From: Eublepharis macularius
Taxonomy: Eukaryota > Chordata > Lepidosauria > Squamata > Eublepharidae
Assembly: GCF_028583425.1 (NCBI RefSeq)
Contig: NC_072801.1
Location: forward strand, 10,436,001-10,500,000
Direction: 5' to 3'
Length of the DNA stretch: 64,000 nucleotides
Part shown: in pieces, positions 38,043 to 48,692 of the stretch
Layout of the letters: each line of letters opens with the position of its first letter
Numbering within the stretch: position 1 is the first letter of the stretch
Made by a program: the position numbers and the translations under genes
The notes under the pieces: model-generated
What the model saw: the letters and a program-made list of their open reading frames with translations, nothing else
Told to the model about the DNA's origin: nothing
The model's database searches: none

Positions 38043-38177
38043 AGTGAATATATATGTAGTATTAATTATGCAAGACACAATGGCAATGTGTTCACGTCAG
38101 ATTCTGCTTTGTCCTTTCTATGGATGCTGTATTGCTACCACTGCTAAGTTTTAGGTGGGTAGACATGATGGCCTGCA

Positions 38178-38275
38178 GTAGAACAGCATGATTTGAGTCT
38201 AGCTGGTCCAATAGAGACCAACAAGGTTTCCAGGGCATAAGCTTCCGATAGTCAGACTTCCCTTCTTCAGATATG
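38178..38275 (+). repeat. Fragment of AGTCCAGTAGCACC-related repeat
   Basis: 'GAGACCAACAAGGTTTCCAG' and 'GGCATAAGCTTCCGATAGTC' followed by 'CCCTTCTTCAGATATGAGTG' form a diverged single-arm copy. Confidence 0.45.
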
Positions 38276-38810
38276 AGTGGGAATGGAGATCCCTGAGCCT
38301 TTATAGCCCACGCAAAGGTGGGTGGGGTGTAACAAGGGAGGGGCATCAGGATGTAAAGAGTCAATGCAGCTTGGTTAGAGCAGAAATTAGCATCTGTAGT
38401 GAGATAAGACTCCTAGAACTCTTTACCTAGTAAGCATGTTTGTATTTTGAGTAAGAAATATCAATTGGGTTTGCCAGTGTCCTTTATAAAGTTTAAATCA
38501 CCAGTAAGTGGCATTAAATTTTATGGTACACACAGCCCAGCCCAACACAGTGACATTTATGTCAGATCTGGCTCTCAGATCTGCCAAACAAACAAGTTTG
38601 GCACCCCTGGCATGTGCAGGAGGGGGGGGAATGAGCAGTAGGGTCTCCATCCACTAGATGGCACTGTGAGCTTAGTTGGTAGCTCTGGCATCCTAGCTCC
38701 TAAAGCTTGGGAAGATGCAAGCAGCTGGTTGCTAGTAAAACAGATCTCTTTACATGGCACCACGTGACTCTCTTAGATTAGTATTCTGAGTGATTTCTGC
38801 AGAGGAAAAT

Positions 38811-39014
38811 AGCAAGGTGAAGGCCCTCCAAGACCTCCTCCGACCGGAAACAAAGAAAAAAAATCCGCCAGCTCTTGGGGTTGGCTGGAAACTACAGCCG
38901 CTTTGTGCCCCATTTTGCCACCTGGGCAGCCCCACTATCTGATCTACTAAAAAAGGGGGTCGTGGAACCAGTCCCATGGGACTCAACACACCAGCAGGCC
39001 CTGGGCCAGATTGT
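38811..39014 (+). mobile_element. Gypsy-type pol fossil, reverse transcriptase end
   Basis: The plus strand reads 'IRQLLGLAGNYSRFVPHFAT' and 'KKGVVEPVPWDSTHQQALG', the connection between reverse transcriptase and RNase H of a Ty3/Gypsy element. It is an old fragment. A second piece of similar type lies at 40510-40716; sequence of another origin lies between. Confidence 0.75.
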
Positions 39015-40509
39015 ACATGTCCTAACACATTGTTAACTGACCCTTTCATGGCCAAGTTAAGCTTTTTGCATGCGAGAGAAATCTTTGGCTAGTTTGGACT
39101 GGGGGAAAAAACCTTAATGGAGAACAAAAGATGCCAGACCGACCAGTTCATAAAGTTACAGAATTTATTCAGATCAAGCTTCACAAAACACCGGAAAACT
39201 TTCAAAAATCATGGTACAGAGCTCTAAAAAGCCAAACTATAAAGTTGTAGGGAGATAGAAGAATTACAATTGGCAAAACATTTAGTAAGGCACAGCAGAA
39301 CATAGTAAATTGTCTTGCCAAACCAAGATCCAAAATGTATGTACTGGTGGAGGGAGAGCTTCACCTTTCTTTCTAGGCCTGAAACAAAAGGAGAGAAGCA
39401 GGGGAAAGTATGTGTACTTTCCTTCCTCTCCTTCTAGCTTCCTGCACCTCTCAGGTTCAGTTTTATACTCTTTTTAAACATTCTCTTCCCCTCTCTTTCA
39501 CCAATAAGATCTCTCGGAGTCATCTTCTGGCAGGAAAGCACCCAAAATTCCGTAAAATCTGCAAAATGGCTGGGTCAACAACTCATTCCAATATTTGCTG
39601 TCCTTGCCCAAATTATGATAATTTATTTCAACATACACCAGCAAAAATCCCCTGGGTTATTCTGACCCATTGCAACCATGTCTTATTGCAGTATGTGATT
39701 ATACAAATGTCCCCTCACGATTCCATTTTGTTTAGCGCACTTGTCGTAGCAGCTTTATATCCGATTATGGCTACACATGAAGAGATATATGATATATGAT
39801 TGCTGTGTGATTCTGTGTTAATAGGCACGTGTAAATGTGTATATGTATGTAATGTGTAATGATTGACAATACTTGTATCATTTTGTATTAAGTAGCTTCA
39901 GCAGAATGAGTATATAGCTAACTCTAAGTTAGACTCTTATCCTAGATAAACTCCAGTAGCTTACAGAGAAAGGAAAGGAAACTGTTTGTGAAGAAATAGA
40001 GAGAAACTTAAACTAATCAGGAGATAACACTTTCTATACCTTTGTGGACCGTCACTCCCTTCTTATGAATGTATATGTGTGCGTATCTATAAACATTAGG
40101 CTTCTTCTCATAAAAATCAGATGTTTTAGCATCGTACAGCGTAGTTCCTTTTAATGGTCTGAATCTTAAAAGTCACAGACGGAAAACCTCTGAATAATAA
40201 TTGAATCTATAACTTGATGTTCTCATTTCTCCCCCCCTCCCCCGCCCCGCCAAGACCATTGTAGATGAAAAATAAAATCTGCTGATATCTGAAGTTATTT
40301 CTCTGGGGCAACTGCCAAGATAAAGGATAAAGCCATTCCACAGTGACCTGGTCAGTTCGTCATGTTTGCTTTTGTCTCAGCAAACAGCCTTTCTGTAAAC
40401 AGCACACAGCTTGCTTTAGCGACCAAGATCACGGCATTTCATTCAATGAGAAGTAGAAAATATGGCTTCTGTATGGCATCAAATTCATGTCAGTTAGGCT
40501 CCATTTCAC
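39015..40509. mobile_element. Unclassified insertion between two Gypsy pol pieces
   Basis: About 1.5 kb of AT-rich sequence separates the two Gypsy fragments. It carries an AATAAA at 40271 on the plus strand and another on the minus strand near 39157. No coding capacity is recognisable. It may be a long LTR or another non-coding element. Confidence 0.35.
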
Positions 40510-40716
40510 AGGAATCCTACAACATCCCCCAATGCTAAGGGCCCCAGACTTCTGTCGGCCATTCATGGTCTACACCAATGCCTCCGGAGTTGGTCTAGGG
40601 GCAATCCTAGCCCAGACACAAGAGGGGCAGGAGCACCCCATACTTTTCCTCAGCCGAAAATTATTCCCCAGGGAAAAAGCATATTCCACCCTAGAGAAAG
40701 AGGCATTGGTGGAAAA
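40510..40716 (+). mobile_element. Gypsy-type pol fossil, RNase H part
   Basis: 'APDFCRPFMVYTNASGVGLG' followed by 'AILAQTQEGQEHPILFLSRK' and 'REKAYSTLEKEALV' is the N-terminal half of a Ty3/Gypsy RNase H. It stops where the inverted terminus of the DIRS-like element begins. Confidence 0.75.
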
Positions 40717-40743
40717 GTGGTTGGAAAGTGGGTCAGTCTGACT
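40717..40743. repeat. Inverted terminal repeat of the DIRS-like element (left)
   Basis: GTGGTTGGAAAGTGGGTCAG plus TCTGACT is the reverse complement of the sequence at 45847-45873. DIRS-group elements integrate without target duplication, and I see none. Confidence 0.8.
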
Positions 40744-43700
40744 GGCGGGATATACGTCTAGCAGAACTACATTGGGCGGGCAAGAAACACATTCATAGAG
40801 CATGCTGTAGCACCCTCCTGCCGAATGCTGCCTCGGCTGAAGCTACCTTATCCACCTTGTAATGTTTAGTAAAAGTATGAACTGATTTCCAGGTAGCCGC
40901 CCTACAAATCCTATCCAAAGACGGAAAGGTCCTATACGCCACTGACATTGCCGCCCCCCTCAAAGAGTGTGCAGTGATTCCCTCTGGAGGGGTAAGCTGT
41001 CTAGCCTTATATGCTAGTGTAATGCAGTCCCTAAGCCACCTACTCAGAGTGGCTGTGGATACCACTTGTCCCAGAGAGCAATTCCTAAAGGAGATGAAAA
41101 TGTTCTCCACCTTCCTAATCTCCTTAGTCCTGTCTATGTAATAACTAAGCGCCCGCTTAACATCTAGCTTGTGCCATTCCTTCTCTTTTTCGTGTCTAGG
41201 GTTCTCACAGAATGATGGTAGGACAATATCTTCCCCTCTGTGCAAGGCGGAGTTAACCTTGGGAATAAAGGTCGGATTGGGTCTCAATACTACTCTGTCA
41301 TTATGAAATATGCATAACTCCTTGTTTACAGACAAGGCCCTAATCTCAGACACCCGCCTAGCCGAGGTAATCCCCACTAGAAATAATGTCTTAAAGGTCA
41401 ACTCCTTAAGAGGACAAGTGGCCATGGGTTCAAATGGTCCTCTAGTGAGAGCATTTAGCACCACGTTTAGGTTCCACGTGGGAAACCTGTGCACCTGAGG
41501 TGGGTTAATTTGCATAGTCCCCTTGAGGAAACGCTTGACATGTGGATGATTGCTGAGGGGTACCCCACTCTTAGAACCCCTAATCGCAGAAATGGCTGCT
41601 GTCTGCCTTTTTAGGGTACTGGTGCTGACTCCCTTGTCCAGTCCTTCCTGAAGGAATACAAGTATTTCCCTCACAGAAGCAGCAAGCGGATCAATGTCCC
41701 TCTGTCTACACCATGCATAAAATGTCTGCCATGTCCTATTATAGCTTTTGTTAGTGGACCTTCTTCTGGAGGCCAACATGGTGGAAATCACACTGTCTCC
41801 ATAACCTAGGTCTGACAGCTGTTGACGCTCAATCTCCAGGCTGTTAATTTCAAGGATACCAGATCTGGATGTAACATGTTTCCCTGATAGAGTAGATCCT
41901 TCCACTGTGGTAGGCTCCACAGTTCCATGATAGACAGTTGCCTCAGTTCCTGGAACCAGGGCCTCCTTGGCCAGAAAGGCGCAATTAGTATCACCTTTGC
42001 CTGCTGCTGTACCACTCTTTGGAGTACTCTGTCCATTATCCTTATTGGTGGAAAGGTGTAGAGAAGAGCCTGGGACCAAGCTTCGTTCAGTGCATCTATT
42101 CCTGACGCCCCCTGTTCTCTTAGCCTGGTGAAGAATTTTGGTAGTTGTGAGTTCTCGCTTGAAGCGAACAAGTCCACTTCCGGGTTTCCAAACCTCCTGC
42201 ATACCTGGGAGAAAACTTCCCTGTTCAGCATCCACTCCGCTTGGTCGACACTGTTCCTGCTCAGCCAGTCCGCCATTGTGTTTTGCGTCCCTGCCACATG
42301 TATGGCCTTTATCGAGTCCAGGTTCTGTTCTGCCCAAAGCATGATTTCCTCCGCCTCCCTGTTCAGGTTCCTGTACCTGTTTCCTCCTTGTCTGTTCACA
42401 TACGCTTTGGCTGTAGTGTTGTCTGTTTGTATCAGGATATGATGTCCTTTCAGTACATCCTGAAGTTCCCATAATCCCATCTTGATGGCCCTCAATTCCA
42501 GCCAGTTTATGCTGTTTTGTCTTTCTTGTACTGACCAGGTACCTTGTGCCATGTGGCTCCCTGTGTGTGCTCCCCATCTGGTCAGACTCGCATCCGTACA
42601 GCACCTTTCTCGCTGGTTCTCTGAGGGGAATCCCTTCTTGGAATCTGTTCGGTGCCGTCCACCAGTTCAGTTCCTCCTTTAGTGAATCTGGTATCAGTAT
42701 GCGTTTGCGCCCCCTGCGCGCTATGACCCGTTGGAATGGCCGTAATAATCTCTGTAGCGGTCTGGAATGAAATCTGGACCACACTAACGCATCCTGGCTG
42801 GAGACCATCATTCCCAGGAGCTTGGTTAACAGCATGACTTCCGCCGCTACCTCCCCCTGGATAACCTGAATCAACGACCTGATCTTTACTTGTCTCTCTT
42901 CCGATAAGAACATCCTGTCCAGGACAGTGTCTATGGTCACTCCCAGGTGCGTGATCCTTTGACACAGAGAGAGTTTGCTTTTGCTCTTGTTGATTACAAT
43001 GCCGTGTCTCTCCAGGCATGAGATGGTTGTTTGAACATCTTCCACCCCCTTCTGAAGAGAAGGGGTCTTTATTAAGATGTCGTCCAGATAGGGAAAGAGA
43101 TATACCCCTTCTAGCCTGAGGAACGCCACCAGGGTCACCAGCACCTTCGTGAAAACTCTGGGGGACGACTTGAGCCCGAAGGGGAGAGCCCTGTATTGGA
43201 AGTGTTCCCCGTTGTACGCAAAGCGAAGGTATCATCTGTGTCTTTCCATTATAGGGACATGTAGATAGGCCTCCGAGAGATCTATGGATGCCAGAAAATC
43301 CCCCTTCTGGATGGCTCCCGTTATAGATCTCATCGTCTCCGTCTTGAACTTGGGTGACACAATGAATTGATTCAGCCAGCGCAAGTCCAGAATTGCTCAT
43401 ATGTCTCCATTCTTCTTTGGTACAGTGAAGAAAATTGAATACACTCCCCTGTTCCGATAAGGGGTAGGTACCAGTTCTATGGCTTTGATAGATAATAGAT
43501 GATGAATGGCTCCCGTCATTTGTAGATGTTTTGATTGTAAAGGCTTTTTCTGAACATTGACTATTCGATTCGGGGGAAGGGACTGGAACTCCAGAGAATA
43601 GCCCCTGGATACTGTCTCCAGTACCCATTTGTCCGTGATTGTCATCTCCCATTGTGAGGCGAATCCCTGGAGTCGTCCCCCCGATCTGTATGGACGTAGG

Positions 43701-45846
43701 TAGGCCATAGTCATGCCTGCTGATTCTTTTTCTGGCTCTTTGCCTGCTGACTGTTCTTCCGGAAGGAAAAGGATCTGTTATCACTTCTGGGCCTCAGTTG
43801 TCATCTGGTCTTGTAAGATCTAGTTGAGCTCTGTCTGAAGGGACGCTTGGAGTCACGAAAGGAATGTCTCTCTTTAGTCTTCGCTTCCTTTCTCTTTGAT
43901 GGAAGGACCTTCTTCTTCTCCGTGTCCTCCACCAAGTATTTGTCTAGGGCTTCTCCAAATAGTTTGGTCCCCATAAATGGGATCGCTGCTACCTTGCTCC
44001 TAGCAGGGGGATCCACGTCCCAATTTCTCAGCCAGGTGTTCCTTCGAGCTGCGACACTGAAGCCCATTGCTCTGGAGGCCATCTGGAATGTGTTCATGGT
44101 AGCATCTGCTGCGAAGGCTATGGCCAGGGCTATCTTCTTGACCTCATTCTTAACTTCCTTCGGCACTTCTCTCCCTGCCGCTGTCAGATTAGATGCCCAA
44201 TTATAGGCTGCTCTGGCGAATAATGATCCAGTAGCTGAGGCTCTGAGCGAGGCAGCTGATGCTTCAAATTCCCTCCGCAAGGCTTGTCTAATTTTCTTAT
44301 CCGAGGGATCCTTGGGCATGCCTTCTGCGTCCATGGGCAGTACAGATGTGGTAGACAGACTGGTTACTGGATCATCCACCACGGCAGCTTTAGTTTCCTT
44401 GCAGCCTCTGGGGCTAGGGAGTAAAACTTATTAAACACTGATTGGTACGTTTTAGGCTTTGCTGGATTTTCCCATTCTGCCTTTAAAACACTATGAAAGA
44501 TTGCTGGTAGAGGCACTCCTGTGTGTAAAGCACTCACTTTAGGAAGCACTTTCTCCAAGCCTTGAGGGAAGGCCGGGTCTAGTTCCTCTTTTCCCATTTT
44601 TATCTGAGTAATTTCTAGGGTTCTCAGGACTTTTGGAAGCATTTTTGGAAAGACCTCCTGGGGGAAAAGTCTGGTTTGTATCACTTCCCCATTATCCTCC
44701 TGTTCCTCAGAAAGCTCCCCTTCCTCACTGTCAGAGTGATGGTTAGAAAGCTCAGAATCTGACTGGATCTCCTCTGAAAGACTGGAATCTTCTTCCAGAT
44801 ACTTTACTTGCCTTTTGCTTTTCTTAGCTTTTGGAGGGGTAGAGTAGTGTTTGGACCTGGGCCTCTTACTTGGCCCTGGGGAAGGCTCTTTCTGTGATGT
44901 TCCCTGATCCTTAATACTGTCCATAATTTCTCTAAACCCTTTTTTGAGTTCTGTCCTAATCCATGTCAGTAGGTTTTCTTTGGCCTCAGGCCCCGCAAGA
45001 TCTAACTGGCTGCCTTCCTGGCCTAATCCACTGTGGCCTAGTGAAGATTGAGTTGAGGCAAGAGAGTATGAAGATTCCAGGCCCTCGGCCCTGTCAGGAG
45101 CCGTGCTAGGCCCGTCCATGTCTTTCCTGGCAGCCATTCCCGCCACAACTCACTCCCGCCTAAGGTGAAAGGGGGGAGGGGGAGGGGGGGAAACAGAGAA
45201 AAAACAACAAGTGGTTCTATTAGCACAGTATGGGCTTCTGAAGAACAGGTTCCCCAGCTGTGCATAGCCCCGGCGTTGCTGCCCTCCGATCCCAGTGCCC
45301 TGCAGTGTCACTTACCGGGATTCAGAGGTACAAAGGCTCTGGCTACCACTGCCGCCGGGGCGTGCTTCTGCGGGATTGCCTCTCCAGTTGGCGTGGCGCT
45401 CCCCTGCTTTGCTGCACTCTCGCCGCGCGCCTCCTCAGCCTCCCCTTCCACTCCGACGATCTGTTCTGGCGTCCCCCTGTGAAGTGCGCACGAGTGCCTG
45501 CTGGCTCGGCGTCAGCTTCGCTTTCTTCTGCTGCGGCGAAAAAACGTTGCTGTTTTTTGGCACCAAAAGGGGCTCTCTGCCGCCGCGGCTGCAAACGGCT
45601 GGAAAAACCCTCGGAGGGGGCGGGAGGAAGAGTTGGGGTGGAGGGACAAGCCCTTCCTTTTCCCCAAGAGACTTTTCTTTCTTCTTTCTTCTTTTCTTTT
45701 TTTGGATCGGTGCTCAACAGAGCAAAGCAACTTGACTCCCTGCAAGAGCAGGGCCGGCAAAAAACTGGTGTTCCAGGGAAGAGCCCTCCTCCTAGAGGAT
45801 CGTTGATTTGACCGACCCTGAGGCAGAGGAGGAGCTACTTTCCGTC

Positions 45847-45873
45847 AGTCAGACTGACCCACTTTCCAACCAC
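45847..45873. repeat. Inverted terminal repeat of the DIRS-like element (right)
   Basis: AGTCAGACTGACCCACTTTC plus CAACCAC is complementary to the left terminus. Confidence 0.8.
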
Positions 45874-46569
45874 GGGATAAGGGAAGACCGCTCACAGCGT
45901 CAGACTGTCCTGAGCTAACCAACATGGTGGGGTGCTTGAAGATAAATGTGATGAGTGAGTATGACAGCTGGAGAGTTATACTTGGGGGAGTTTGGAATAT
46001 AAAGTAATTGGACATGTCATTTCACAGATTAATATGCCTATGAAGAAGTGAGTGGACAAAACGGGGAGAAGATTATATGCTGGCAAAATCTGTAGGTGTG
46101 GCTTGACGTGGCTTATTACAAAGTTACACGTTGATTTATGTAGGCGTATGCTGCAAAGACTGTCATCTGATAAAGCCTTGCTGAATGCTTGTGTGCATTC
46201 TAGAGACTACAAGATACTATACTCTGGCATGTTTATTTAAGGTGGACTTTAACACAGATTCCTGCAAGCATAAGCTGCAGAGATTGATACTTATATTTCC
46301 CTTTATGTATTACTGAATGCCTGTGTACATTCTGGAGAGTATATGAAACTGTCCTTGTATTTTTCCACCAGTTGGATATGTTTACAATTGTATTGATTGA
46401 TGTCATTGACTGTTAGCACTGAAGCACTTCTGCACTTTATATGTATTATTAAATGCTTGGTATTTGGTTTATATATGGTTTACTCCGGCTAGTTGGTTTT
46501 GTGTGTTAGCAATTGTATTTCCGGAGAAGCTCCTGTTGGTTGTATGAAAATATATACAGTCAATAAAGC
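45874..46569. other. Unassigned AT-rich sequence between two retroelements
   Basis: No coding signal is present. It contains internal near-repeats such as GAATGCTTGTGTGCATTCTA and 'GAATGCCTGTGTACATTCTG' about 135 bp apart. It may be non-coding terminal sequence of the Penelope-like element or of an unknown repeat. Confidence 0.35.
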
Positions 46570-47718
46570 GCAGAAAGTGCAAAATAGACGGCAGGAGGTG
46601 TAATGTCCTTCAGCCGGCGTCTGCTCCCAGACGTCCTTGCCCTATGGACAATTGGCCATTTCCGTTTCACACGTGATATCTTCACACTGTGCTTCCTCAG
46701 GGGCACACAATTTACTAGATGCAGAAGAACATACTTATATGTAACACAATACTCACAATACATGGTGACACAATTAAAGTTATTACAATTAAAAATTCTG
46801 TTAAACATCTCTACTCACTCTGCCAGTTACCACCAGTTTCTGATACATTACAATTTCACAGGTAATTTATCAATGTCGGCGTAATTACAAGGGTGGATCC
46901 CCAGCCTTAAATGCTCTCTCTGCAATTAATTAGTCTCTGTGGAGTCTTAAAGGGAAACTGCTCACAAGAAGCATGATAAATCCCATTCATTATTTAAACC
47001 CAACAGGGTTTTTGTTCTCAAATCGAAAATCCATTTCGCCTCCCTCTGCAACAGCACCCGTTGTGCTGATCCACTACCATAGTTGCTCACTACTTCCAGG
47101 ACCCCGAATCTGTTCTCCTCTAGAGCATGTTTTTTAGTTTGCCAATGTAACACCAAGGGAGCCTCTACCACCTGCCTCCTAATCTTGGACATATGCTCTT
47201 GGATTCTGATCTTAACTGGTCTTATCGTACTACCCACATAAAAAAAATGAGCAGGGGCACTTAATGACATACACTACCCCAGCTGTGCTGCATGTGGAGA
47301 AATGTCTTAACTTAATTGGGTTGTTCCCAGGGATAACCAATGTTTGTCCCTCTATGGTCAGTCTACAGACGTTGCAATGTCCACATCGGAAGTGTCCCCT
47401 TGGGTTTGTGTCTCTTGCCCTCCCTTCACGCATATCTGAATGCACTAAGATGTCTTTAACATTCCTCGTTCATCTGTATCCAATAAAAGGGATGACCCCA
47501 CAGCCCGGAAGATGTTCTATTATATACCAGTCTCTCTTAATGATTTCTCTGATAATTGGGGCTCTGTTGGTGTATTCAATTGCCCAGAACAATCTGTTAT
47601 CTTTATCCCTTGTCTTGTCCTGCAATAGCTGGTTCCTATCTACCCCCGCTGCTCTCCTACTCGCCTGTTCAATGATCCTCCTCGGGTAGCCCCTAGCTCC
47701 AAACTGTTCACTCAGTGT
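46570..47718 (-). mobile_element. Penelope-like element remnant with GIY-YIG endonuclease
   Basis: The minus strand encodes a Cys-rich linker ('GHFRCGHCNVCRLTIEGQ'), then 'VVYVIKCPCSFFLCG' and 'FYVGSTIRPVKIRIQEHMSK', the GIY-YIG nuclease fold with its catalytic arginine, and 'LLQREAKWIFDLRTKTLLGL', the conserved end of the domain. This is the C-terminal endonuclease of Penelope-like retroelements. The upstream part (47460-47718) shows the last part of the reverse transcriptase region. The remainder is missing, so the copy is truncated; a non-coding 3' region follows to about 46570. Confidence 0.85.
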
Positions 47719-47785
47719 TCAACTTTCCCTGATGTAATCCTGGGGGGTGGACAGGTTCTGGGGGTTGTGCTGGGAGTTCAATCAG

Positions 47786-48692
47786 CAATTCAGCAAGCAA
47801 AAAAATGCACCATGAAAACCTTACTAACAAAGTGAAATAAAAAAGTGAAATAAACTCTATTGGTATATGTATAGTGTCACCTTTTGGATTAAATGTTAAC
47901 ATGGATTTATCTTGTTTTTTGAATTAGAAATAAGGGCATTTGGTTTATTGTTTTTGTTTCTGTAAATGTTCCTTTAAATGTCGAATGAGGGAATTTTGCC
48001 CAGCTGTTAGGTATTGTTTAAATTGATGTTCTTTAGTTTGATGAACTGCTGCTGCGGTAGACATAGGAATCATTATGGACATGTTCTTCTTTTTCATGGA
48101 GTAGTGGCTTTGTGATTATTGTTACAAACTGTGTTTTAAATTTTGTATTAAATATGAGAATGTTATTTATATGAATGTATTTTTATAGCGTGATAACTGC
48201 TAGAGGAAGGAATACAGAAACGGGAAGGAAATACTGGTACCCCCGTTGCAGTATTGGTACACATCTACTACACCTCCACCATTGGAACATCTCCTCCTGG
48301 AAATGAATTGGACTCTGTCTCATTAAGACTTTGGTCTTACATAAATTTATATACTCAAGGCACTAGCACTTTAGCATTGTAAGCATAGGTCACTTTAAGC
48401 CTATTTTTATTCATATGGTCTGCTGTTAAGCTTGTCTTCCAAAGGACTTGTGACCCTGTAAATGCATTATAATAAAGATGCCTTAAAGTGTTGTTGCGCA
48501 GCCAGAAATTACTGTACATCAAAACTTGAATTAATTTGCAATATTGACTGTTTCTTTGTATTTATTTCTTGATACACTGTACATATATCAATAGAGTTTA
48601 TTTCACTTTGTTAGTAAGGTTTTCACGGTGCATTTTTTGCTTGCTTTTTTGCTGTTTACCTCTGTGATTCTCTCACGTGTGGATTAGTTAGT
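47786..48692. mobile_element. 0.9-kb insertion with 16-bp target duplication and internal inverted repeat
   Basis: CTGGGAGTTCAATCAG occurs at 47770-47785 and again at 48693-48708, flanking the segment as a 16-bp target duplication within the Ngaro gag region. Near its two ends the insert carries inverted copies of about 75-85 bp (CCTTACTAACAAAGTGAAAT and 'AATAAACTCTATTGGTATAT' at the left; the reverse complement at 48571-48653). A long duplication suggests target-primed insertion, as in LINE or Penelope-like elements. No coding sequence is recognisable inside. Confidence 0.6.

Larger units (their letters stand above)
36833..38610. mobile_element. Possible larger hAT-like element (weak)
   Basis: CAAGGGTGTCAAACATACAG with 'GCAGGCTGGATCTGGC' at the left and 'CAGATCTGGCTCTCAGATCT' with GTTTGGCACCCCTGG at the right look like inverted ends of a hAT element of the CAGGGGTGTCAAAC type. 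The interior contains no recognised transposase. A hAT MITE (37787-38042) and another repeat (38178-38275) lie inside. I see no clear target duplication. Confidence 0.35.
40717..45873 (-). mobile_element. DIRS-like tyrosine-recombinase retrotransposon, near full length (fossil)
   Basis: This 5.2-kb element is read on the minus strand. Parts in order are a gag-like region (about 45146-43801, charged, with an acidic stretch and 'ASATGSLFARAAYNWASNLT'), reverse transcriptase (about 43600-42900, with LFPYLDDILI), RNase H (about 42600-41806, 'HILIQTDNTTAKAYVNRQGG' and 'TQNTMADWLSRNSVD') and a tyrosine recombinase (about 41785-40793) with SARRVSEI, AHSLRGAA and FTKHYKVD. Together these hold the catalytic R, H-x-x-R and Y. 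There is no integrase or LTR pair; instead both ends carry an inverted repeat. This combination defines the DIRS group. In that group the pol and recombinase frames commonly overlap. It looks almost complete with a few breaks, and fairly young. Confidence 0.9.

Noticed and set aside
36833-38610. Autonomous hAT transposon
   Set aside because: The ends are suggestive but no transposase is visible inside and no 8-bp duplication is seen, so only a weak element call is kept.
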